This document shows positions 13,980-21,534 of a stretch of 32,068 nt of DNA, one piece after another. The notes below the pieces were generated by a model, which ran no database searches, was not told the DNA's origin, and saw only the letters and a list, made by a program, of their open reading frames with translations. Made by a program: the position numbers and the translations under genes. Origin of the DNA: Pseudomonadota bacterium (GTDB lineage Bacteria; Pseudomonadota; Alphaproteobacteria; Rhizobiales; Beijerinckiaceae); the NCBI GenBank assembly GCA_023393655.1, contig JAEWKP010000294.1, forward strand, positions 1-32,068, given 5' to 3'. Numbering within the stretch: position 1 is the first letter of the stretch; each line of letters begins with the position of its first letter.

Positions 13980-13989
13980 GTTTCGAAAC
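13980..13989. promoter_or_regulatory. 10-bp palindrome upstream of TRAP gene copy 2
   Basis: GTTTCGAAAC is a perfect palindrome about 37 bases upstream of the minus-strand ATG at 13943, in the divergent gap before the GNAT gene at 14131. The TTCGAA core also occurs in the inverted repeat upstream of TRAP copy 1 (12741-12746), hinting at a shared regulator. This is weak evidence. Confidence 0.25.
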
Positions 13990-14130
13990 AAGTCCTGCCG
14001 CCCGGCGTTCGGAATCGGGTTGTAGCGAATGGGTTTTCGAAGTGCGAGGGATTTCATCGCCGATTCCTGCGACTTTCGGCTAGTTTCCGCCCCATCTTGG
14101 CGGGCTTCTGCGGCAGTGGTTAAAGCGGGC

Positions 14131-14643
14131 ATGATCGAGACCGAAAACCTGCGCCTGCGTCGGCCCGAGATCGGAGATCTCGACGCGATCCATGCGATGC
14201 GTAGCGACCTCGCTGTCGTCCGTTTTCTCGGCGGCCGGGTGCTCAATCGCGAGGAGGCCTGGCATCGGCTGACCCGCATCGTCGGCCACTGGGCCCTGCG
14301 CGGCTATGGCATGTTCGCGATTGTCGAGAAGCGCAGCGGCGCCTTGGTCGGAGAGGTCGGGCTGTTCGACGGCTGCAGGGGGCTCTCCCCGGATTTCGAC
14401 AATGCGCCGGAGGCCGGGTGGATTCTGGCCGGCGAGGCGCAGGGCAAGGGCTATGCGGGGGAGGCGGCGGCGGCGGCGCATCGCTGGTTCGCCGCCGCGC
14501 ATGGCGAGCGGCGCAGCGTCTGTATCATCGCGCCCGAGAATCTTGCCTCCTTCCGTGTGGCGCACAAGCTCGGCTACAAGAGCTTCGGACAGGTCGATTA
14601 CCAGAACGGGCCGGTGGTGATGCTCGAACGCATTCCCGGCTGA
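14131..14643 (+). CDS. GNAT family N-acetyltransferase, RimJ/RimL type
   Basis: The 170-residue product has the RimJ/RimL-like layout: 'MIETENLRLRRPEIGDLDAI' at the N-terminus, 'GMFAIVEKRSGALVGEVGLF' as the central strands, 'EAGWILAGEAQGKGYAGEAAAA' as the acetyl-CoA motif A (GKGYAGEA) and 'IIAPENLASFRVAHKLGYKS' as motif B with the Asn-x-x-S/Arg helix. This subgroup acetylates protein N-termini or small molecules; the substrate is unknown. An upstream in-frame ATG at 14029 adds unlikely sequence, and 'IETENLRLRRP' is the usual family beginning. The gene is followed after 19 bases by the agmatinase-family gene. Confidence 0.88.
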   Translation: MIETENLRLRRPEIGDLDAIHAMRSDLAVVRFLGGRVLNREEAWHRLTRIVGHWALRGYGMFAIVEKRSGALVGEVGLFDGCRGLSPDFDNAPEAGWILAGEAQGKGYAGEAAAAAHRWFAAAHGERRSVCIIAPENLASFRVAHKLGYKSFGQVDYQNGPVVMLERIPG

Positions 14644-14662
14644 CCAAGCGGAGCGGGGAAAT

Positions 14663-15715
14663 ATGGATCAGGACAGGCTCGCGAAGCTGCGGGAGCGCTA
14701 TTCCGGCAGCGGCGGCGGCGAAATCCGGGACCCGCATTTCGCCAAGGTGGCTGCCGGTCAGTTCACCGGCGACCGGCGCAAATGGCCCTTCGCGGATGTC
14801 GCGACCTTCCTTGGCGCGCCCTATCGCCCTGACGCCCTCGCCGCGCCCGGTCTCGGCGGCCTCGACGTCGCGATCATCGGCGTACCCATGGATCTCGGCG
14901 TGACCAACCGAGCCGGCGCGCGCCTCGGCCCGCGCGCGGTGCGCGCCATCGAGCGCATGGGGCCGATGGACCATGCACTGGGCACTGCCCCTTTCACGAT
15001 GCTCAAGGCGGCCGATATCGGCGACGTGCCGTTCCGCTCGCGCTATTCGCTGGAGAGCTGCCACGAGGATATCGAGGCGACCTTCAGGGCGATCGTCGAG
15101 GCCGGGGTTTCGCCGCTCGCCGTCGGCGGCGACCACTCGATCACCTATTCGATCCTGAAGGCGGTCGGCGCGAAGCGTCCGGTCGGCATGGTCCATATCG
15201 ATGCCCATTGCGACACCTCCGGGCCGTATGAGGGCTCGAAGTTCCACCATGGCGGGCCGTTCCGCCAGGCGGTGCTCGACGGCGTGCTCGATCCGCAGCG
15301 CGTGATCCAGATCGGCATCCGCGGCGGCGCCGAATATCTCTGGGAGTTCTCCTACGAATCCGGCATGACCGTGATCCATGCCAACGAGGTCGACGATCTC
15401 GGCCTCGAGGCGGTGATCGCGAAGGCGCTGGCCGTGATCGGCGAAGGGCCCACCTATGTGTCCTTCGACGTCGATTCGCTCGATCCCGGTTTCGCGCCCG
15501 GCACCGGGACTCCGGAAGTCGGCGGCTTGAGCCCGCGCGAGGCCCTTGCGATCCTGCGGGCGCTGAAGGGGCGCGACATCGTCGCTGCGGATGTCGTAGA
15601 GGTGGCTCCGCAATACGACGCGACCAGCAATACGGCGCAATGCGCGGCCCAGGTGCTCTTTACGGAGCTCTGCCTGTTGGCTGAGGCGCGCGCTTCGGGA
15701 AAAGGAAGACCATGA
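14663..15715 (+). CDS. speB: Agmatinase / ureohydrolase family enzyme
   Basis: The enzyme belongs to the arginase-agmatinase family, which hydrolyses guanidino compounds to urea and an amine using two manganese ions. All metal ligands are visible in the 350 residues: His158 in 'GGDHSITYS', Asp180/His182/Asp184 in 'HIDAHCDTSG', and Asp269/Asp271 in 'SFDVDSLDPGFAPGTGTPE'. Agmatine to putrescine is the default assignment, but related enzymes use guanidinobutyrate or guanidinopropionate, and sequence alone does not settle it. GGGGA lies upstream of the ATG. The stop overlaps the next gene as ATGA. A spermidine-synthase-like gene lies nearby on the other strand, which loosely supports polyamine metabolism. 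Confidence 0.87.
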   Translation: MDQDRLAKLRERYSGSGGGEIRDPHFAKVAAGQFTGDRRKWPFADVATFLGAPYRPDALAAPGLGGLDVAIIGVPMDLGVTNRAGARLGPRAVRAIERMGPMDHALGTAPFTMLKAADIGDVPFRSRYSLESCHEDIEATFRAIVEAGVSPLAVGGDHSITYSILKAVGAKRPVGMVHIDAHCDTSGPYEGSKFHHGGPFRQAVLDGVLDPQRVIQIGIRGGAEYLWEFSYESGMTVIHANEVDDLGLEAVIAKALAVIGEGPTYVSFDVDSLDPGFAPGTGTPEVGGLSPREALAILRALKGRDIVAADVVEVAPQYDATSNTAQCAAQVLFTELCLLAEARASGKGRP

Positions 15716-16491
15716 TTCGGATTCGATCGATCGCGCGGATTGCCGCGCTGAGCGGGCTGTGCCTGCTGGCCCCGGCTGCGCGTGCCGAGGTGCCTGCAAA
15801 CGGGCAGGCCTATCTGGATGCGGCCCTCGCCTCCGTCGAATCGCTGCTCAGGCTCTACGATGGCAAGGGAACCCTGCCGCGCCTGTCCGATCCGGTCGAT
15901 GGCAAGGTTCTCGCCGATGTCTGGAATGTGCCGGCGATTCTCGGCAAGGCGCCCTATGGCGCCGCCGATCTCCCGGCGCTGCATGAAATCGTGCAGAAGC
16001 AGACCCGCGTCCTTCAGGTCTACGCGCAGTTCGTACCGGGACAGGACCGAAAGGAACCGGACCTGGCCGCGAACGCGGTCGAGTTCCAGGATGAGATGAC
16101 TCGTTCGCGCGTCTTCCTGCTCAAGGCGGCCGGCGGCACCTTGTCGGCGATCAACGATTTCTCCTTCAAGCTGAAGGAGGAAGACAAGACCGAGGCGCGG
16201 GCGCAGGGCTTGCGGCAGATGCGGCTCGGCCTGCAGGAGATCGTCGTCGGCGCGGCGCTGGCGCTGCGCGGCCAGGGCTTGCGCGATGCGAATCGCCTGC
16301 TGCTCGCACAGGCCTTCGCGGAAAATGCCGGGGGCATTGCCGCCGCGCTCGCGCCGCCGGACCGCAATGCCCTCGTCGGCGCGCTCCAGGCGGTGAGCCC
16401 GTCCCTGAAGCCGGAAGCGCAGAAGGCGGTTGCGGAATTTGCCTCTGTCGTGGCCGCCGCTCCCTGCGAAGGCTTCTGCAAGGTCAACTGA
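15712..16491 (+). CDS. Secreted all-helical protein of unknown function
   Basis: The 259-residue product has an Arg-rich N-region and hydrophobic signal peptide (about 1-25, 'LLAPAARA-E') and then a mostly helical mature domain that I do not recognise. Features are 'YLDAALASVESLLRLYDGKG', 'EFQDEMTRSRVFLLKAAGG', 'GLRQMRLGLQEIVVGAALALRG' and a C-terminal 'CEGFCKVN', with only this Cys pair beyond the signal region, suited to one disulfide. The ATG overlaps the agmatinase stop as ATGA, so the two are translationally coupled. The pairing of a cytosolic ureohydrolase with an exported helical protein is not explained. Confidence 0.78.
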   Translation: MIRIRSIARIAALSGLCLLAPAARAEVPANGQAYLDAALASVESLLRLYDGKGTLPRLSDPVDGKVLADVWNVPAILGKAPYGAADLPALHEIVQKQTRVLQVYAQFVPGQDRKEPDLAANAVEFQDEMTRSRVFLLKAAGGTLSAINDFSFKLKEEDKTEARAQGLRQMRLGLQEIVVGAALALRGQGLRDANRLLLAQAFAENAGGIAAALAPPDRNALVGALQAVSPSLKPEAQKAVAEFASVVAAAPCEGFCKVN

Positions 16492-16506
16492 GGCAGGCCC
16501 GGTCTT

Positions 16507-17208
16507 TCAGGGCCGGGTCGCCAGCCAGATCACGTGACGTGCCCCGCCGCCGGTACGGCGGGCACGTGCCGTTACCTCTTCGGTGGCGAAGCCGGCCTGG
16601 CGCAGCCGCCGGGTGAAGCCGTGGTCCGGCCCCGAGGACCAGACCGCCAGAATGCCGCCGGGCCGCAGCGCGGCCTTGGCGGCCTGCAGTCCCGTTGCCC
16701 CGTAGAGCTGGTCGTTGCCGGCCACGGTCAGCCCCTCCGGGCCATTGTCGACATCGAGCAGGATGGCGTCGTGGCGCCCTTTGCCGGCCGCGATGGCGGC
16801 GGCGACGTCGGTGACACTCACCTGCACGCGGGTATCGTCGAGGCTGCCGGCGAAGACCGCGGCCATCGGGCCCCGCGCCCAGGCGAGGACGGCGGGGATC
16901 AGCTCGGCGACCTCCACCTGCGCATCGTCAGGCAGTTTGGCGAGCGCGGCCCGCAAGGTGAAACCCATTCCTAAGCCGCCGATCAGGATGTTCGGCTGCC
17001 GGCGCTGCCCCAGCCTGTCGCAGACCAGCGTCGCCAGCGCCTCCTCCGAACCGCTGAGGCGGCTGTTCATCAGCTCGTTGCTGCCGAGCATGATCGAGAA
17101 TTCGCTGCCGCGCTGCTTCAGCCGGAGATCGCCACTGCCACCCGGCAGCGCTGCGGTATCGAGGAGAATCCAGGGTATCACGTCGCTCTCGCCTGTCTGG
17201 GAAGCCAT
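16507..17208 (-). CDS. Spermidine-synthase-like (PABS/class I methyltransferase fold) protein
   Basis: The 233-residue product has the Rossmann nucleotide-binding region 'NILIGGLGMGFTLRAAL' and the acidic strand 'VEVAELIPAVLAWARG' seen in polyamine aminopropyltransferases. 'DAILLDVDNGPEGL' stands where spermidine synthases have their catalytic DxxDP segment, but the typical 'DSSDP' is not present, so true spermidine synthase activity is doubtful and a methyltransferase role is possible. The ATG at 17208 ('MASQTGESDVIPWILLD') is chosen over one at 17274, whose extra residues look non-coding. It is convergent with the secreted-protein gene, 15 bases apart. Confidence 0.75.
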   Translation of the reverse strand: MASQTGESDVIPWILLDTAALPGGSGDLRLKQRGSEFSIMLGSNELMNSRLSGSEEALATLVCDRLGQRRQPNILIGGLGMGFTLRAALAKLPDDAQVEVAELIPAVLAWARGPMAAVFAGSLDDTRVQVSVTDVAAAIAAGKGRHDAILLDVDNGPEGLTVAGNDQLYGATGLQAAKAALRPGGILAVWSSGPDHGFTRRLRQAGFATEEVTARARRTGGGARHVIWLATRP

Positions 17209-17486
17209 CTTATAGCCTATCCGGCCCGATCGTCCGGGGGCGAACGATATGCCTCGGCAGCATGAATATCGCATGGGCGTGGCGGCGGTGCCCGGCGGGC
17301 TCGCGACCCGGGTATCGCCTCTGCTTCTTTGGTCTCATCCCGGTGATCGCCGGTCGTTTGGGCGCGCAAGCTGCGAAAAGCTGCATCGATCCCTCTTGCG
17401 ACTGGAATGAAACTGCGCCCAATCTGTCGCCACAGAACCGGACCGGGACAACAGCAAGACCGGCCGGCTGAATCTGCGGAGGTCCC

Positions 17487-18260
17487 ATGAAGAGTTTCGT
17501 TCGTTTCATCGCGGCGGCGGCGTTGACGGCTGCCGGCGCGACGGGGGCGCTGGCCCAGGCCAAGGAGTGGAAGGAGATCCGGATCGGCACGGAAGGCGCC
17601 TATCCGCCCTACAACAACCTGAACGCCAAGAAGGAGCTCGAGGGCTTCGAGATCGATTACGGCAACCTGCTCTGCGAGAAGATGAAGGTGAAGTGCACTT
17701 GGGTCGTGCAGGATTGGGACGGCATCATCCCGGCGCTGCAGGCCAACAAGTATGACGTCATCTTCGCCGGCATGAACGCGACCGATGAGCGCAAGAAGCA
17801 GGTCGATTTCACCTCGGTCTACAGCAAGACCCCGATCTGGGTGATCGGCCCGAAGAGCACGAAGTCCGACGACATCTCGCCGGCCGCCCTCAAGGGCAAG
17901 TCGATCGGTGCGCAGGGCTCGACGATCCACGCCAACTATGTCGAGAAATTCTACAAGGACTCGACCGCGCGCCTCTACCCGACTCAGGAAGAGGCCAATC
18001 TCGACCTGCTCAACGGCCGTCTCGACTACATCGTCGCCGACGCGCTCGCCCTGGCCGATTTCCTCAAGGGGAAGGGCAAGGATTGCTGCAAGAAGATCGC
18101 CGAGGTGAAGCGCGACGACGCCATCCACGGCCCCGGCGTCGCCGGTGCGGTCCGCAAGTCCGACACGGCGCTGAAGGACATGATCAGCAAGGCCATCGCC
18201 GAGACCATGGCCGACGGCTCGCACAAGAAGCTCGAGGACAAGTGGTTCAAGTTCGACTGA
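17487..18260 (+). CDS. Amino-acid ABC transporter substrate-binding protein (Lys/Arg/Orn/octopine type)
   Basis: The 257-residue product is a periplasmic binding protein of the polar amino-acid family (SBP_bac_3). It has a signal peptide (1-23, 'TGALA-QA'), then 'EIRIGTEGAYPPYNNLN', 'LEGFEIDYGNLLCEKM', 'WDGIIPALQANKYDVIFAGMNATDERKK', 'GSTIHANYVEKF' and 'LLNGRLDYIVADALALADF'. These fit the lysine-arginine-ornithine/octopine-nopaline subgroup, so a cationic amino acid or opine is the likely ligand. GGAGG lies before the ATG. A 10-bp hairpin at 18275-18300 separates it from the permeases, which usually favours higher yield of the binding protein. The gap of 278 bases upstream (17209-17486) shows no gene and presumably holds the promoter, which I cannot pinpoint. 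Confidence 0.92.
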   Translation: MKSFVRFIAAAALTAAGATGALAQAKEWKEIRIGTEGAYPPYNNLNAKKELEGFEIDYGNLLCEKMKVKCTWVVQDWDGIIPALQANKYDVIFAGMNATDERKKQVDFTSVYSKTPIWVIGPKSTKSDDISPAALKGKSIGAQGSTIHANYVEKFYKDSTARLYPTQEEANLDLLNGRLDYIVADALALADFLKGKGKDCCKKIAEVKRDDAIHGPGVAGAVRKSDTALKDMISKAIAETMADGSHKKLEDKWFKFD

Positions 18261-18274
18261 TCTGACGACGATCA

Positions 18275-18300
18275 CCCGCCGGCCAGCTTGGGCCGGCGGG
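18275..18300 (+). promoter_or_regulatory. Intercistronic hairpin between binding protein and permeases
   Basis: CCCGCCGGCC (18275-18284) and GGCCGGCGGG (18291-18300) form a perfect 10-bp stem with a 6-base loop, 14 bases after the binding-protein stop. No T-run follows, so it is not a full intrinsic terminator. Such hairpins commonly protect the upstream mRNA from 3' decay or partially attenuate, lowering permease output. That role is inferred. Confidence 0.6.
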
Positions 18301-18328
18301 CCTCAGTTCCTCGCGCGCCGGCCCTCCC

Positions 18329-19039
18329 ATGTTCGACAAATTCGCTCTGCTTGGCTTCGGGGCCGGCGGCTGGGGCCTGGCCCTGCTGCAAGGCGCTGCC
18401 AACACCATCTCGGTCGCCCTTGCGACCCTGCCGTTCGGCCTGGCGCTCGGCCTCGTCATCGCGCTGTGGAAGCGCTCCGACTATGTGATCCTGCGGACGC
18501 TGGCGACGATCTACACCACCGTCTTCCGTGGCGTGCCGGAACTTCTCACGCTCTACATCATCTATTTCGGCATCCAGGTCCTGATGCAGAAGGTCTGGAC
18601 CGGCTTCTCGATCCCGCCCTTCGTCGCCGGCATGGTCGCGCTCGGCCTGGTGCTCGCGGCCTTCTCCAGCGAGGTCTGGGTCGGTGCGCTGAATTCGATC
18701 CAGAAGGGCCAGCGCGAGGCGGCTTCGGCGCTCGGCCTCTCGAAGGCGCAGGCTTTCCGGCTCGTCGTCTTCCCGCAACTGATCCGCGTGGCGCTGCCCG
18801 GCCTCGGCAACAACTGGATGGTGCTGCTGAAGGAGACTTCGCTCATCTCGGTGATCACGCTGCAGGACATCATGTTCATCGCGACGCGGGCCAATGTCGT
18901 GACCAAGGAGCCGTTCCTGTTCTTCGGTACGGCGATGCTGCTCTATTTCTTCTTCTCGCTGGTCTCCGCCTGGGGCATCGACAAGCTCGAGCAGCGCACC
19001 AATCGCGGCCAGGCCGCCTTCGGCGGAGCGACGCGATGA
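18329..19039 (+). CDS. Amino-acid ABC transporter permease 1 (HisQ/OccQ-like)
   Basis: The 236-residue inner-membrane protein has the polar amino-acid permease pattern: 'GAANTISVALATLPFGLALG' at the first membrane segment, 'TTVFRGVPELLTLYIIYFG', and the ATPase-contact EAA loop 'EAASALGLSKAQAFRLVVFPQLIRVALPGLGNN'. It shows about five membrane segments. It pairs with the next gene to form the channel. There is no clear ribosome site before the ATG, consistent with lower expression than the binding protein. Its TGA overlaps the next ATG (ATGA at 19036-19039). Confidence 0.92.
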   Translation: MFDKFALLGFGAGGWGLALLQGAANTISVALATLPFGLALGLVIALWKRSDYVILRTLATIYTTVFRGVPELLTLYIIYFGIQVLMQKVWTGFSIPPFVAGMVALGLVLAAFSSEVWVGALNSIQKGQREAASALGLSKAQAFRLVVFPQLIRVALPGLGNNWMVLLKETSLISVITLQDIMFIATRANVVTKEPFLFFGTAMLLYFFFSLVSAWGIDKLEQRTNRGQAAFGGATR

Positions 19040-19752
19040 GCTGGTGCGAATATCCCGGTTACCTGGTCGGCAGCGAGGTCCTGCAGAACTACGGTTGCCG
19101 CATGGCGAGCGGCCTCTGGGTCACCTTCGAACTCGTGGCGATCTCGGTCGCCATCGGCTTCTTTCTGGCGCTCGGCCTTGCCATCACCCGGCTCTATGGC
19201 CCGCGCTGGGCGCGGATGGCGGTCAGCGGCTACACCACCTTCCTGCGCGGCACGCCGCTGCTCTGCCAGCTCTTCCTGGTCTATTACGGGCTCGGCCAGT
19301 TCCGCGAGTTCTGGCAGGATACCGGCCTGTGGTGGTTCTTCCGCGAGCCGTTCTATTGCGCGGCCTTCACCTTCACCATCAACACCGCCGCCTATCAGGC
19401 CGAGATCCTGCGCGGCGCCATCCAGTCGGTCCCGCGCGGTCAGTTCGAGGGGTCGCTCTCGCTCGGCCTGCATCGCTGGGCGACCTTGCGCCTCGTCGTG
19501 CTGCCGCAGGCGATGATTTTGGCGCTGCGCCCGCTCGGCAACGAGTTGATCGTGATGATCAAGTCGAGCGCGATCGTCTCGCTGGTGACGCTGTTCGACC
19601 TGATGGGCGCGACGCGGCTCGCCTTCGCCCGCTCCTTCGATCTCTCGATCTATCTCTACGCCGCGCTGATCTATCTCGTGCTGGTCGAGATCATCCGGCG
19701 CATCTGGGACAGGCTCGAGATCAGGCTGAGCCGCCACATGGTGCTGCGCTGA
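19036..19752 (+). CDS. Amino-acid ABC transporter permease 2 (HisM/OccM-like)
   Basis: The 238-residue product is the second channel subunit, with 'GLWVTFELVAISVAIGFFLALGLA', 'YTTFLRGTPLLCQLFLVYYG', 'NTAAYQAEILRGAIQSVPRGQ' and the EAA loop 'EGSLSLGLHRWATLRLVVLPQAMILALRPLGNE'. The start at 19036 overlaps the permease 1 stop. No ATP-binding subunit follows: the next gene, 7 bases on, is on the other strand. The ATPase must come from elsewhere in the genome. Confidence 0.92.
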   Translation: MSWCEYPGYLVGSEVLQNYGCRMASGLWVTFELVAISVAIGFFLALGLAITRLYGPRWARMAVSGYTTFLRGTPLLCQLFLVYYGLGQFREFWQDTGLWWFFREPFYCAAFTFTINTAAYQAEILRGAIQSVPRGQFEGSLSLGLHRWATLRLVVLPQAMILALRPLGNELIVMIKSSAIVSLVTLFDLMGATRLAFARSFDLSIYLYAALIYLVLVEIIRRIWDRLEIRLSRHMVLR

Positions 19753-19759
19753 TCCGGCC

Positions 19760-20512
19760 TCAACCCGGCAGGGTCAGCACCACGGCGCCGCGCGGCGTCG
19801 CGACGACGGTATGCTCGTACTGGACGGTGGGTGCGCAAGGATCGCTGTAGAGCGTCCAGCGATCGCCGTCGCCGTTCTCGGCCCAGTCAGCGCCCAGAGA
19901 CAGGAAGGGCTCGACGGTGAAGACGAGCCCGTTCGCCATGGTCCGGCGCTCCTTGCGGTCCGGCCAGGTCGCGATCTCCGTCGGCGCCTCGTGGAGCGAG
20001 CGGCCGACGCCATGGCTCGCGAGATTGCGCACCAGCGTATAGCCGTTCTTCTCGGCGAAGCGACCGACCGCCTGTCCGATGCCGGCGAGCGGCTTGCCGG
20101 CGCCGACCTGGCCGATGCCGGCCCAGAGCGCTCGGCGGCCATCGCGGCACAGCCGTTCCAGCTTCGGCCTCACCGGCGGCACGGCGAAGGAGGCGCCGGT
20201 ATCGCCGAAGAAGCCGTTTTTCTCGGCGGAGACGTCGATATTGACGAGATCGCCGGCCAGGATGCGCCGCTCGCCGGGAATGCCGTGGGCGACCTCCTCA
20301 TTGACGCTGATGCAGGTCGCGCCCGGGAAGTCATAAGCGAGCTCCGGGGCAGGGCGGGCGCCATGGCGTTCGAGATAATCGCGGCCGATCGCGTCGAGTT
20401 CGGCCGTGGTCATGCCGGGCTCGATCGCCTTGCCCATGGCGGCGAGCGCGCGGGCCACGATGCCGCCGATCTCTTTCAGCGCCTGCAATTCGTCGTCATT
20501 CGATATCGTCAT
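19760..20512 (-). CDS. map: Type I methionine aminopeptidase
   Basis: MetAP removes the initiator Met from new proteins. The 250-residue product keeps all five metal ligands: Asp93 and Asp104 in 'VNIDVSAEKNGFFGDTGASF', His167 in 'ASHGVGRSLHE', Glu201 in 'VFTVEPFL' and Glu233 in 'YEHTVV', plus substrate-contact His76 in 'NEEVAHGIPG'. It has no N-terminal zinc-finger extension, as is normal for bacterial type I. Ending 'VVLTLPG', it is a complete enzyme. This may be an extra copy; many alphaproteobacteria have another map elsewhere, which cannot be checked here. Confidence 0.93.
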   Translation of the reverse strand: MTISNDDELQALKEIGGIVARALAAMGKAIEPGMTTAELDAIGRDYLERHGARPAPELAYDFPGATCISVNEEVAHGIPGERRILAGDLVNIDVSAEKNGFFGDTGASFAVPPVRPKLERLCRDGRRALWAGIGQVGAGKPLAGIGQAVGRFAEKNGYTLVRNLASHGVGRSLHEAPTEIATWPDRKERRTMANGLVFTVEPFLSLGADWAENGDGDRWTLYSDPCAPTVQYEHTVVATPRGAVVLTLPG

Positions 20513-20645
20513 GGACCGGAGCTAAGCCGCTGGTCCTCCGGCTGCAAGGGAAAAGCCGCATGGGCGGATGGCGTGCAATCGCCTTTCCCGTCCGGCGCGC
20601 GCAGGCTAAAGCGTGGACATCTTCGGAGAAAAGCGGGAGCTCGGC

Positions 20646-21512
20646 ATGGCCAAAGTCGCATTCATCGGTCTCGGCGTGATGGGGTTTCCCATGGCCGGCC
20701 ATCTCAAGGCCAAGGGTCATGAGGTCACCGTCTACAACCGCAACCCGACGAAGGCGCAGGAATGGGTCTCCCGCCATGGTGGCCTCTCGGCGCCGACCCC
20801 GGCCGATGCCGCGAAGGGCCAGGAGATCGTCTTCTGCTGCGTCGGCAATGATGACGACCTGCGCGCGGTGACCATCGGAGAGAACGGTGCCTTCGCCGGC
20901 ATGGAGAAGGGCGCGATCTTCGTCGACCACACCACGGCGTCCGCCAATGTCGCGCGCGAGCTCTATGAAGCCGCGAAGCAGGGCGGCTTCGGCTTCGTCG
21001 ACGCGCCCGTTTCCGGTGGGCAGGCCGGCGCCGAGAATGGCGTGCTGACCGTGATGTGCGGTGGCGAGCCCGAGATCTATGCCCGGGTAGAGCCGGTGAT
21101 CGCGAGCTTCGCGCGGATGTGCAAGCTGATGGGTCCCGCCGGCTCGGGCCAGCTCACCAAGATGGTCAACCAGATCTGCATCGCCGGCCTCGTTCAGGGC
21201 CTGTCGGAGGGCGTCCATTTCGCCAAGCGCGCCGGGCTCGATGTCGAGGCCATGCTGGAGGTCATCTCCAAGGGCGCCGCCGGCTCCTGGCAGATGGAGA
21301 ACCGCGGCAAGACGATGAACCAGAACAAGTTCGATTTCGGCTTCGCCGTCGACTGGATGCGCAAGGATCTCGGCATCGTCCTCGACGAGGCCCGCCGCAA
21401 CGGCGCGCAGCTCCCGGTCACCGCGCTGGTCGATCAGTTCTATGCCGAGGTCCAGAAGATGGGCGGCAAGCGCTGGGATACGTCGAGCCTGATCGCGCGC
21501 CTCGAAGGCTGA
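20646..21512 (+). CDS. NAD(P)-dependent 3-hydroxyisobutyrate dehydrogenase-like oxidoreductase
   Basis: The 288-residue product is a beta-hydroxyacid dehydrogenase: the Rossmann motif 'FIGLGVMGFPMAGHL' (residues 7-20), the substrate loop 'DAPVSGGQAGAENG' and the catalytic Lys172 in 'GQLTKMVNQ' are all present, with 'DFGFAVDWMRKDLGI' near the C-terminus. 'YNRNP' after the second strand has Arg in place of an acidic residue, which points to NADP(H) (inference). Members act on 3-hydroxyisobutyrate, tartronate semialdehyde or succinic semialdehyde; the substrate is not settled. The ATG at 20646 is used because of GGGAG upstream and because the motif must lie close to the N-terminus; an ATG at 20613 is in frame. 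Confidence 0.9.
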   Translation: MAKVAFIGLGVMGFPMAGHLKAKGHEVTVYNRNPTKAQEWVSRHGGLSAPTPADAAKGQEIVFCCVGNDDDLRAVTIGENGAFAGMEKGAIFVDHTTASANVARELYEAAKQGGFGFVDAPVSGGQAGAENGVLTVMCGGEPEIYARVEPVIASFARMCKLMGPAGSGQLTKMVNQICIAGLVQGLSEGVHFAKRAGLDVEAMLEVISKGAAGSWQMENRGKTMNQNKFDFGFAVDWMRKDLGIVLDEARRNGAQLPVTALVDQFYAEVQKMGGKRWDTSSLIARLEG

Positions 21513-21534
21513 GATCACGCTGGCCCGGATCGGT

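Noticed and set aside
16495..16520. Two-way terminator between the secreted protein and the spermidine-synthase-like gene
   Set aside because: Only a short imperfect CCGG-type pair is seen, overlapping the coding end; too weak to call.
17209..17486. Sigma-54 promoter before the amino-acid binding protein
   Set aside because: TGGAATGAAACTGC near 17403 has the GG and GC spaced one base too short for the GG-N10-GC rule.
18275..18300. Intrinsic terminator after the ABC binding protein
   Set aside because: The stem is strong but no T-run follows, so I list it as an intercistronic hairpin.
18466..19752. A single 428-residue frame that could be read as a fused permease
   Set aside because: Its first part is out of frame with permease 1 and shows no permease motifs; the real gene starts at 19036 with an ATGA overlap.
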